From positions 1 to 42,136 of the forward strand of contig CALLAC010000029.1 of the NCBI GenBank assembly GCA_938002655.1: a stretch of DNA of 42,136 bases. The letters run 5' to 3'. How positions within the stretch are numbered: position 1 is the stretch's first letter; the number at the start of each line of letters is the position of its first letter. Below are positions 1 through 7,490 of the stretch, one piece after another. The stretch is from an uncultured Cytophagales bacterium. Its GTDB lineage: Bacteria > Bacteroidota > Bacteroidia > Cytophagales > Thermonemataceae. The notes beneath the pieces are model-generated. The model ran no database searches. It was given only the letters and a program-made list of their open reading frames with translations, and had not been told where the DNA came from. A program made the position numbers and the translations under genes.

Positions 1-107
1 GTAAACGCCGTTTAAAAGCCCTTTCTTAGTTCCATGCGGAAAGCTTTACTTTGGGGCCTCCAGAATTAGCGAGGGGGGTCACAATCCAATATTTTAACCC
101 GCCTCCG

Positions 108-1937
108 ATGTGGTTATATATTGTTCGTTATGCTCTTTACAGCATGGGAGGAATGTTGGGTTTATTGCTACTTTTGTTAAGTATTGAATGGCTCAAAGTA
201 CCTGTCTATCCAATTCCCAGAGAATCGACTTTACCGATTGTGGTCTATGCCCGTGATGGAGAAACGGCGATTAATCCCACCGCGCAAAATAATACCCATC
301 GTGAACTTAAGAGCCTCTCGGATTTTTCTCCTTATTTACCCCATGCGGTGATCGCTTCAGAAGACAGTCGTTTCTATTGGCATTTTGGCGTTGATCCTAT
401 AGGTGTTACCAGAGCAGTAGTTATTAACCTTTCCTCATCTAAATTGCGTCAAGGAGCAAGCACTTTAACTCAGCAGTTAGCTCGTAGTTTATTTCCCGAA
501 GTTGGTCGGCAAAATACTGCGGGGCGCAAATTGCGGGAAGCCCTAGTCGCACTGAAACTAGAAACTGTTTATAGCAAAGATTTTATTCTGAAAACCTATT
601 TGAATCGAGTTTATTTAGGTATCGGTAGCTATGGTTTTGAAGATGCGGCTCAATTTTATTTTGAAAAATCCGCTGCGGATCTTAATCTTTCTGAAGCCGC
701 TACCTTAGTCGCTATTTTACCTGCTCCAAATTCATATAATCCTGTCAAAGATTACGATACGGCTATTGGTTTACGTAACCGCATTATCGATCGCATGGTT
801 AAATTAGGCATGGTAAACACCGAAGAAGCAGATCGGGCAAGGCGATCGCCGATTGAAGTAAGCCCGAAAGCGCGTAACACTTTTTCTAATACAGTGGCAC
901 CCTACTTTTACAGCTATGTTTTAGAAGAACTCCAAGAGTTACTGGGTTCAGATGTGACCCAAGAAGGCAACTTTATCATCGAAACTGCTTTAGACACTCA
1001 GTTACAGCAAGAAGCTGAATCAGCTTTAGAGTATTCTATTAATAGTGATGGCGATCGCTTTGGCTATAGTCAAGGCGCAGTAGTAACTTTAGATAGTAGA
1101 AACGGCAACATTCTGGCTCTTGTCGGCGGTGTTGATTTTGGAACAAGTCAGTTTAATCGAGCCGTGCAGGCAAAAAGACAGCCTGGTTCAACCTTCAAAG
1201 TCTTTGCCTATGCCGCAGCAATTGAGCAGGGCATCGATCCCGATACGGAATATCCCTGTACAGCTTTAACTTGGAAAGGACAGCAATATCGAGGTTGTGA
1301 GCGTAGTAGTGGCAATATTAATATGTATCGTGGGTTAACCCAGTCGGAGAATGTAACTGCCCTGAGAGTAGCCCAAGAAGTCGGCTTGAAAAAAGTGATC
1401 GATGTAGCGCAACGCCTGGGAGTATCTTCCCCCTTAATTGAAGCTCCTGGTTTAGTAATTGGACAAAGTGAAACCACTGTCTTAGAAATGACTAGTGCCT
1501 ATGCCACCATCGCTAATGATGGTATTTGGAATAAACCCCATGCCATTCGGCGGGTTTTAGATGGTAGTGACTGTAAAGATTCGAGCGATCGCAACACCTG
1601 TCGAGTAGTCTATTTCTTTGACGATAACGAAGACACTATTTTTGATGATGGCACTGTTAATGATGCGATCGAGGAAAATGTTACGGATAAACTTACAGAA
1701 ATGTTGCAGTTATCAGAAGAAGGGACAGGAAAAGCAGCATTTATTGACCAAGGTGAAGCAGGAAAAACGGGAACAACAGACAAAAATGTTGATCTCTGGT
1801 TTATTGGTTATATTCCCAAGAAAAACTGGGTAACGGGAGTATGGTTAGGCAATGATGATAACTCTCCTACTAGGGGCAGTAGCTATCAGGCAGCTAGTCT
1901 TTGGGGAAGATATATGAAGCAGGCGGTAAGTAATTAG
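108..1937 (+). CDS. Class A penicillin-binding protein (transglycosylase/transpeptidase), cyanobacterial type
   Basis: Bifunctional peptidoglycan synthase: it polymerises glycan strands from lipid II and cross-links stem peptides on the outer face of the inner membrane. One membrane segment lies near the N-terminus (GGMLGLLLLLLSIEW). The GT51 transglycosylase motifs follow in order: EDSRFYWHFGVD, QGASTLTQQLAR, KLREALVALKLE and LNRVYLGIGSYG. The transpeptidase domain has the active-site SxxK (PGSTFK), SEN and KTGTT. About 609 aa, a normal length for the family. I chose ATG 108, just before the membrane segment; a TTG at 51 gives 19 more residues, and TAG at 27-29 closes the frame upstream. The gene carries three GCGATCGC octamers, a cyanobacterial hallmark, unlike anything after 3.2 kb. 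Function is certain; host assignment is inference. Confidence 0.93.
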   Translation: MWLYIVRYALYSMGGMLGLLLLLLSIEWLKVPVYPIPRESTLPIVVYARDGETAINPTAQNNTHRELKSLSDFSPYLPHAVIASEDSRFYWHFGVDPIGVTRAVVINLSSSKLRQGASTLTQQLARSLFPEVGRQNTAGRKLREALVALKLETVYSKDFILKTYLNRVYLGIGSYGFEDAAQFYFEKSAADLNLSEAATLVAILPAPNSYNPVKDYDTAIGLRNRIIDRMVKLGMVNTEEADRARRSPIEVSPKARNTFSNTVAPYFYSYVLEELQELLGSDVTQEGNFIIETALDTQLQQEAESALEYSINSDGDRFGYSQGAVVTLDSRNGNILALVGGVDFGTSQFNRAVQAKRQPGSTFKVFAYAAAIEQGIDPDTEYPCTALTWKGQQYRGCERSSGNINMYRGLTQSENVTALRVAQEVGLKKVIDVAQRLGVSSPLIEAPGLVIGQSETTVLEMTSAYATIANDGIWNKPHAIRRVLDGSDCKDSSDRNTCRVVYFFDDNEDTIFDDGTVNDAIEENVTDKLTEMLQLSEEGTGKAAFIDQGEAGKTGTTDKNVDLWFIGYIPKKNWVTGVWLGNDDNSPTRGSSYQAASLWGRYMKQAVSN

Positions 1938-1967
1938 TGCTATTTCAGTTGAGACTCGTTTAAATAA

Positions 1968-2273
1968 AGCGATCGCCCTGATGCAACTGAGGAACTAGAT
2001 ATCAAGCCCTACGAGTCAGATATGCGTCATCTGATTAACACTTATATCCAGGCAGATTCACAAGAGACTCTGGGGAACTTAAGCTCTCTTTCCCTTACAG
2101 AAGCTATTATCGAGACTGGTATCCACGATGTTATTGCCCAAAGACTCAATCGCCAGAGAAACTTATCAAATAATGCGATCGCTGAAGCTATCATTAATAA
2201 TGTTCGCAGGACAATCGTTCGCGATCAACATCCTCAACGAACACTATCCAACTTGGCGCGAAGCTCGTGCTGA
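1968..2273 (+). pseudogene. Remnant of type I restriction enzyme HsdR, C-terminal domain
   Basis: The reading frame opens just after an in-frame TAA at 1965-1967 with no suitable start. It reads through IKPYESDMRHLINTYIQAD, LSLTEAIIETGIHD and NAIAEAIINNVRRTIVRDQ. These match my memory of the C-terminal helical domain of HsdR, the translocase/nuclease subunit of type I restriction systems. Everything N-terminal (nuclease, DEAD helicase) is missing. After TIVRDQ the family match ends; in another frame a tail containing HYPTWREARAELNELPL runs to a stop at 2316, which I read as a second gene scrap fused on. No HsdM or HsdS is present. Non-functional fossil; the family assignment is recalled, not searched. 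Confidence 0.7.
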
Positions 2274-2316
2274 ATTAAATGAACTACCTTTAACTGATGA
2301 AGCTTGGTACGAATAA

Positions 2317-2484
2317 ATTTAAGTTATCTCAACTGCCCTGTAAAACTGATTTGAATGCAATGTAAATTGCGAATGTAAATTGCGATCGCCAAATAATAGA
2401 GGATTTCATATATCAACTCCTAAGCTTCTCTCTGACACGATCTCGATTGCGATCGCTAATTTCAATACGATAAGTTAACTAAGC
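2317..2484. other. Intergenic, no gene seen
   Basis: Non-coding stretch between the restriction and integrase remnants. It has two HIP1 octamers and a short near-tandem repeat of TGTAAATTGCGA at about 2361-2387. I see no promoter or RNA structure I could defend. Confidence 0.5.
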
Positions 2485-3156
2485 TTAAGGTAGAAATTTT
2501 GAGATATGGATGAATAGACTTATCCCAAGGCTCTTAGCTGAACTCTCATATACTTCCATACCCTTACTATCCATCTCCTTAGCCATTACATCAATACAAT
2601 GACAAAGAAGCCTACCCCTTTCTACACAAAGATTGTGAAGGTTTTTCTTTTGTTGGTCTGTAAGAAGTAAAGGCAATCCCAAGTCATCATCAGTAAATAA
2701 TGTAGCAATTGTTGAGGCTGCAAAATGAACTTGTAAGTAAAGAACAAATTCTGAGGCTTTAGGAAGCTCAAGTAAATACTTCGGGGTTTTAGATAAATAG
2801 CGATCGCAATCTTTCCATAGGTAAGTTTAGGTTGTTGCTGCGATTCTAGTTTCTGACTGCTGCTTATATAAATCCCAGAGTTCGATTAGATTGTATTCTC
2901 TCTGTTTCTGACTTCTGGCAATCTCAAGAGTTTTGGCATGAGTAGGAGAGTAGCGAGCATAGGTATCATCGAAGTCACCTAAATTTATATCACGATTTAT
3001 TAGCTTTGCTGCTTTGAGTGCCGTTAACCATCCATCATCATTTACCTGAGCAATGCGTAATTCATGGCGTTTGCCTTTGGGGTAACTGAATCTAATTCGA
3101 TATCGGTTTGCTTTGATATCTACGGAAACCTTACCAATACGGGCTTTTGCTTGACC
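2485..3156 (-). pseudogene. Degenerate cyanobacterial-type phage/tyrosine integrase, N-terminal part
   Basis: Read on the minus strand from 3156, the frame has no start codon and a TAA directly upstream (3157-3159). It encodes an arm-binding domain (GKVSVDIKANRYRIRFSYP, KGKRHELRI, AAKLINRDINLGDFD) and the start of a core-binding domain (LIELWDLYKQQ), as in cyanobacterial phage integrases. An in-frame TAA at 2827-2829 interrupts it, but the same frame continues as core-binding-like sequence (YLSKTPKYLLELPKASEF, HFAASTIATLFTD). It then diverges into an unrecognised tail ending at 2485. The catalytic domain with its R-H-R-Y residues is absent. The remnant starts 100 bp beyond the 3' end of tRNA-Asp and reads the same way, the usual layout for an integrase next to its attachment site. 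Its in-frame stop could also be a sequencing error. Confidence 0.65.
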
Positions 3157-3255
3157 TTACTGAATACATGGGGTAATTGCCCCAAATTTGCCCCAAAAAA
3201 GAATCACTACCAAGTCATTCCGCTTGATAGTGTCTTCTGCATTGTATATATAATA

Positions 3256-3329
3256 CGGGACTGACGGGACTCGAACCCGCGACCTCCTGCGTGACAGGCA
3301 GGCATTCTAACCAGCTGAACTACCGCTCC
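3256..3329 (-). tRNA. tRNA-Asp (GTC), chimeric acceptor stem
   Basis: Cloverleaf on the minus strand: 5' acceptor strand GGAGCGG, D-arm, anticodon stem CCTGC/GCAGG around CTGTCAC (anticodon GTC, Asp), T-arm GCGGGTTCGAGTCCCGT. The 3' acceptor strand is CAGTCCC plus discriminator G. It mispairs with GGAGCGG at two positions (A3-C70, G6-A67) and has one G-T pair. A Bacteroidota tRNA-Asp should end CCGCTCC here, while CAGTCCC fits a 5' strand GGGACTG of cyanobacterial type. The gene therefore looks like a Bacteroidota 5' portion joined to a cyanobacterial 3' end inside the shared T-arm. CCA is not encoded. Aminoacylation function is doubtful if the sequence is real. Confidence 0.85.
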
Positions 3330-3342
3330 GTTTTTAGTGTTG

Positions 3343-3350
3343 CAAAAGTA
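3343..3350 (-). promoter_or_regulatory. Bacteroidota -7 element for tRNA-Asp
   Basis: TACTTTTG on the minus strand, ending 13 bp before the tRNA 5' base. It fits the Bacteroidota consensus TAnnTTTG and matches the elements in front of the tRNA-Thr and tRNA-Ala genes. It shows that the 5' half of this tRNA belongs to the Bacteroidota part. Confidence 0.7.
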
Positions 3351-3399
3351 GAAATCTTTTTCTTTCTTGCCAAATATTTTGTTAAATTTTTTTTTCACA

Positions 3400-4137
3400 A
3401 TGAAAAAACTTGGACTGATTGGGTATCCCCTAACTCATTCATTTTCAAAAAAATATTTCCAAGAAAAATTCTTTCGGGAAAATTTGCATAGCTACACATA
3501 CCAGCTATATCCCATAGAAAATATTTATCAATTTCCCCAACTACTTGCCCAAGAACCCGAACTTATCGGCTTAAATGTTACTATTCCGTACAAAGAGCAA
3601 ATCTTGCCTTTTTTGGACGAAATACACGAAAATGCTCAAAAAATTGGTGCTATCAATACCATAGCTATCCAAAATGGCAAAAAAATAGGCTACAATACCG
3701 ATTATGAAGGTTTTTTGATTTCTCTACAAAATTGGATAGGACATCAGAAGCCTTCCAAAGCTCTTGTTTTAGGAACAGGTGGAGCAAGCAAAGCTGTACA
3801 AGCAGTTTTAGAACATTTACAAATTCTTTTTCAGGTAGTTTCCCGAAATAAAAAAGCTACTTTTCTCTGCTATAGCGAACTTTCTTGCCAGATTATAGAA
3901 AGCTCTCAACTGATTATCAACACTACTCCACTCGGCATGTATCCCTACACAGATACCTACCCCCCTATTCCTTACCAGTATATTTCCGAAAAACACTTTC
4001 TATACGATTTGGTGTACAATCCTGAACAAACACTTTTCTTGCAAAAAGGACAAACTCGGGGAGCTAAAACAAAAAATGGATTAGAAATGCTTTACTTGCA
4101 AGCCGAAGCGGCTTGGAATATTTGGCGGAATATTTAA
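3400..4137 (+). CDS. aroE: Shikimate dehydrogenase
   Basis: NADPH-dependent reduction of 3-dehydroshikimate to shikimate in chorismate and aromatic amino acid synthesis, cytosolic. Start ATG 3400 gives the typical beginning KKLGLIGYPLTHSFS with the shikimate-binding serines. The catalytic Lys65 lies in NVTIPYKE and the partner Asp101 in YNTDYEG. The nucleotide-binding loop is GTGGAS, and NTTPLGM follows. At 245 aa it is a normal, slightly short family member. An 11-residue upstream extension in the same frame (from 3367) lacks homologous character. It stands alone between tRNA-Asp (divergent) and a convergent minus-strand gene. It is the first clearly Bacteroidota protein after the junction. 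Confidence 0.95.
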   Translation: MKKLGLIGYPLTHSFSKKYFQEKFFRENLHSYTYQLYPIENIYQFPQLLAQEPELIGLNVTIPYKEQILPFLDEIHENAQKIGAINTIAIQNGKKIGYNTDYEGFLISLQNWIGHQKPSKALVLGTGGASKAVQAVLEHLQILFQVVSRNKKATFLCYSELSCQIIESSQLIINTTPLGMYPYTDTYPPIPYQYISEKHFLYDLVYNPEQTLFLQKGQTRGAKTKNGLEMLYLQAEAAWNIWRNI

Positions 4138-4168
4138 TAAAAAAGCCTCCTTGCATTTCTTGCAAGGA
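4138..4168 (-). terminator. Rho-independent terminator
   Basis: Inverted repeat TCCTTGCA/TGCAAGGA (4148-4155, 4161-4168) with a 5-nt loop. On the minus strand a run of Ts follows, so it ends the 4183-7404 transcript. It sits between two convergent genes. Confidence 0.75.
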
Positions 4169-4182
4169 AGCAAAGCAAATTT

Positions 4183-7100
4183 TTACTTCATTACCTGTAT
4201 CCATCCACTACAATTCACTCCTGAAGGTGATTGCAAATGATAGTAATATGTTCCTGCTATGATCTCTTTTCCATCCCCCCATTCTTTTTTGTAATTGTCA
4301 GACTGATACACCAACTTACCCCAACGATTCCAAATCTTTATTTTAGAACCTGCTTCTGCCACTTCAAGAATATCATTCACACCATCGCCATTAGGCGTAA
4401 TAACGTTAGGCGGGGAAATAGGCGGTTTGGGGATAGTAACTTTCTTTTCTATTTTTGTTTCACAATCATTCAAATTTACCCCCACTAATGTAATTGTATA
4501 TTCGCGATCAGGAACAAGGTAAGGGTGTTCAGGAGGAATTGTAGTTGTGTAGGTGGTGCCATCTCCCATCGACCAACGAAAAGCCCTGAATTGAAGCGTA
4601 TCTACATTTACCAAATTCACTTTTACACGATAAGGGCTGTTACAATCTTTTAAAACTTTGAAATCAAAATCTACGGGAAAAGCAGGTATCACGGTTACTT
4701 TCACTTGCTTTCGCACGGTACAATTGTCATCCTTCATTTCCAAAGTATAAGTAGTAGTTTGTAAAGGAGAAGCGATAGGGTCGGCAATATTAGGATTGCT
4801 CAAGCCCGTAGTAGGTGTCCATTTATAAGTTTTTGCTCCGCTTGCTACCAATTGTATGCTGCTAAACTTACAAATCGTAGCATCGTTGGGGGCTTGAAAG
4901 TTGGGAATAGCTACTACAAGATTTTCTATGCGTTGGGCTGTTTTACTGCAATTAGTTACAAACAAACGCACCTTATACGTTCCCGAACTTGTAAAGGTAT
5001 AAGAAAAGTTTTGTTGGGTAGTAGTTGTGAACAAAACATTTCCTGCTAAATCGTAGATAGTCCATTCGAAGCTATCGAATTCGGTTACATTGTTAGGGAA
5101 AAAGAAATTTACTTTTGCCGAGCAAGATGTTCCACCACCAATAATAGTTGTATTGCTGATGGGGTCTTGCATGGTGAAATCGGCATTGATATTAGTTTGA
5201 AACTTGAAAACAGCACAATCCCAGCCTGCTCCCGAGCCAATCGTAGGTTGCCAAACACCAGGTGTAGTCAAAAATCCACTATTTGTACAAACAGCGTGAT
5301 AAATCGTTCCATTTTTAGCAAAACGACTTGTTCCTCCATCTACATGCTCTCCTGAAGAAGCTCCTCCAACATACGTCGCATATAATAAACCTGTCATATT
5401 CGGACGATAGACAGCAAGATAAAAATCTCTCCCGTCTGTAGTAGATTTGAAGGCATCAGGCGTAACAGGCGAACCCGTAACATTAGGAATACTGCTCCAT
5501 CCACCATAGCCTGAAATGTAGATATTGCCACACACATCTACGAGAAAAGCCGTAGGAGAAAGATTATATGTTCCGTTATTGTTTCCTACACGTGTACTCC
5601 ACTGAGTTGCAGTTAGTTCACTATCAAGTTTGTGGATAAATTGCCCACTATTGCCGTTATTATACACACTTGCAGGCGAGATAGGGTAAGCTCCACCACG
5701 ACTTTGTCCATAAGCATATACGTTATCGTTCGTATCTACATCAATGAAGAAAACCATATCGGCATTGCTTGTACCCAAATAAGTACTGCGAATGAGGTTT
5801 CCATTAGCATCAAATTTAGCAATGAAGCCATCATCGTTGCCAAAAGCATTGGTATTCAATCCTGTAGCGTTTGGCAAGTTGTTGCTTCGGGTACCTCCGC
5901 CAATAAAAATTTCTCCCAAAGTATTTGTTTTTACAGACAGGGCCAAATCCAAGTCATTTCCACCAAAATAACGTCCAAAGATGAGGTTCAGATTATCGTC
6001 AAATTTTAAAAGCAAGGCGTCTTGCCCCCCTTGTAGTGTACCTGTAACACCTGCAATTGTATTGGAAGTAGTATTAGTTGCTACAAAAATATCGTTATTC
6101 GCATCCACGTAAATATCACCACGACTTCCATCGCCGTGGTTGTTTATTGTCCAAGCCAAAGAACTTGCTTTAATGGCTTCATTGCCACTGCCACCTAACA
6201 TTCGAGCTCGGTTCAATGTACCATCGGCATTGAGTTTGACAATGTACATATCCGTACCATTGCTGTACGTAGAAGCTGTAACACTTGCCGAAGTTCCACC
6301 TTGAAACGTAGGACCAAACGTAACAGGAAAATCATTGGAACCTGTTGCTCCGAAAGCATAGAGTTTATTGTTGTTATCTACTACTAAACTATGAGGGATT
6401 TCATTTTGGTTTCCACCAATGAAAGTAACATACAAGAGTGTTGTACCAGTAGGATTGTATTTATAAAGGCGAATATTGATAGAACCTCCCAAAGTACCTA
6501 CATTGGTGGGTGTAGGAGAACCTGCACGCATGCCAGGTCCGAAAGAGGTAGAACCTGAATAGAGATGCTCTGTCTCATCAAAGCAAGCTGTATTGCCATA
6601 ATTACTTGATGTAGCTCCTGAATAAGTAGAAAAAACTATACCAGGATCTATAATGAGAGGATATCTTTTATTGTAACCTTGTGGAAATTCAAAACTCACC
6701 ACATTGCCATTCAAAACAAATTTGGTAGGCACTTCTACTTCTTTGCCTTTAATAATCTGATAGCTGTATGGTTTTTTTTCAAAAACGCTTCCAAGTGTGG
6801 TTTTTATTTCCAACGAACCATCAGGCAAGAGTTCCATTCCTGCAACATAGTCATACCGCATTTGAATAAGACGAGGATTGGCTCCTACATCTAAATGAAA
6901 TTCATACTTCAAAGTATTTCCCTTGCTAAATAAATGATAGGAAATGTTTGAGTAGATATTTTCAAAGAGTACTTTACCAAAAGCATTGCACCTATCTGCC
7001 CAAAATTTTCTATCATTTCCGAGGTAGTAGTTGTATTTAGTAGGCTGAAGGTCTGTGGGTTTGGCTTGTACAGGACTTGCCCCTAAAAAATTAACGATAA

Positions 7101-7404
7101 AGCTATGATAGCGAATTTCGGCATTGGGGTCAATATCTTCGGGGTGCTCTTGGTGATAACGCTTATGAACGGCTTGTTCATCATAGAAAAAGTACTGCAA
7201 ACTGCCATTTTGCACATCCAGAAAACCTGAGGGAATTTCAGCTCGGAACTGAATGTCGCTATGCCATTGTCCTTTATTTTCTACAAAGGAGATTTTCGGG
7301 GGCACGACTTCTAAGTTTCTAATAAGAGTTTGCTTACTATTTTGAGCATATAAATTGCCTAATATCCCCACCCATAGTAAAACAGATAAGTAATTGTTCT
7401 TCAT
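4183..7404 (-). CDS. T9SS type B cargo protein with SBBP propeller repeats and PKD-like domains
   Basis: Large exported or cell-surface protein of 1,073 aa. A signal peptide (KNNYLSVLLWVGILGNLYAQ) is followed at about residues 35-230 by the Bacteroidota domain often found before propellers (starts FVENKGQWHSDIQF). Residues 255-720 hold repeated beta-propeller (SBBP) units of the type DANNDIFVATNT and DTNDNVYAYGQS. Residues 740-960 hold PKD/Ig-like modules (FRAFRWSMGDGTTY). The last 85 residues are a gliding-motility-associated type B sorting domain (PPNVITPNGDGVNDILEV, IKIWNRWGKLVYQSDNY, GTYYYHL). That domain is known to direct secretion through the type IX system and surface attachment. The partner or ligand is unknown. 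It lies downstream of two GldJ-like genes on the same strand, separated by a terminator, so shared location rather than shared transcript links them. Confidence 0.9.
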   Translation of the reverse strand: MKNNYLSVLLWVGILGNLYAQNSKQTLIRNLEVVPPKISFVENKGQWHSDIQFRAEIPSGFLDVQNGSLQYFFYDEQAVHKRYHQEHPEDIDPNAEIRYHSFIVNFLGASPVQAKPTDLQPTKYNYYLGNDRKFWADRCNAFGKVLFENIYSNISYHLFSKGNTLKYEFHLDVGANPRLIQMRYDYVAGMELLPDGSLEIKTTLGSVFEKKPYSYQIIKGKEVEVPTKFVLNGNVVSFEFPQGYNKRYPLIIDPGIVFSTYSGATSSNYGNTACFDETEHLYSGSTSFGPGMRAGSPTPTNVGTLGGSINIRLYKYNPTGTTLLYVTFIGGNQNEIPHSLVVDNNNKLYAFGATGSNDFPVTFGPTFQGGTSASVTASTYSNGTDMYIVKLNADGTLNRARMLGGSGNEAIKASSLAWTINNHGDGSRGDIYVDANNDIFVATNTTSNTIAGVTGTLQGGQDALLLKFDDNLNLIFGRYFGGNDLDLALSVKTNTLGEIFIGGGTRSNNLPNATGLNTNAFGNDDGFIAKFDANGNLIRSTYLGTSNADMVFFIDVDTNDNVYAYGQSRGGAYPISPASVYNNGNSGQFIHKLDSELTATQWSTRVGNNNGTYNLSPTAFLVDVCGNIYISGYGGWSSIPNVTGSPVTPDAFKSTTDGRDFYLAVYRPNMTGLLYATYVGGASSGEHVDGGTSRFAKNGTIYHAVCTNSGFLTTPGVWQPTIGSGAGWDCAVFKFQTNINADFTMQDPISNTTIIGGGTSCSAKVNFFFPNNVTEFDSFEWTIYDLAGNVLFTTTTQQNFSYTFTSSGTYKVRLFVTNCSKTAQRIENLVVAIPNFQAPNDATICKFSSIQLVASGAKTYKWTPTTGLSNPNIADPIASPLQTTTYTLEMKDDNCTVRKQVKVTVIPAFPVDFDFKVLKDCNSPYRVKVNLVNVDTLQFRAFRWSMGDGTTYTTTIPPEHPYLVPDREYTITLVGVNLNDCETKIEKKVTIPKPPISPPNVITPNGDGVNDILEVAEAGSKIKIWNRWGKLVYQSDNYKKEWGDGKEIIAGTYYYHLQSPSGVNCSGWIQVMK

Positions 7405-7460
7405 TGCAAAATAATAATTTTATCCAAAAACTAAACTGGACAAAATTATTCAAAAAAATT

Positions 7461-7490
7461 AAAATAACCAAAATTTTATTTGGTTATTTT
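7461..7490 (-). terminator. Rho-independent terminator directly after the GldJ-like gene
   Basis: Perfect 10-bp inverted repeat AAAATAACCA/TGGTTATTTT with a 10-nt loop, touching the stop codon at 7491. The minus-strand 3' arm runs into TTTT and further T-rich sequence. Confidence 0.75.

Larger units (their letters stand above)
842..2807. repeat. HIP1 octamer cluster (GCGATCGC, eight copies)
   Basis: The palindrome GCGATCGC occurs at 842, 1051, 1585, 1969, 2175, 2382, 2449 and 2800. HIP1 over-representation is a known mark of many cyanobacterial genomes. I saw no copy in the remaining 39 kb, so the octamers outline the cyanobacterial segment. Confidence 0.9.

Noticed and set aside
1208-1477. 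Minus-strand 89-codon frame inside the PBP gene
   Set aside because: Antisense shadow of a well-supported transpeptidase domain.
5400-6600. CRISPR-like or tandem DNA repeats
   Set aside because: The periodicity comes from degenerate SBBP protein repeats; DNA repeats are not exact and there are no spacers. No CRISPR array was seen anywhere in the window.
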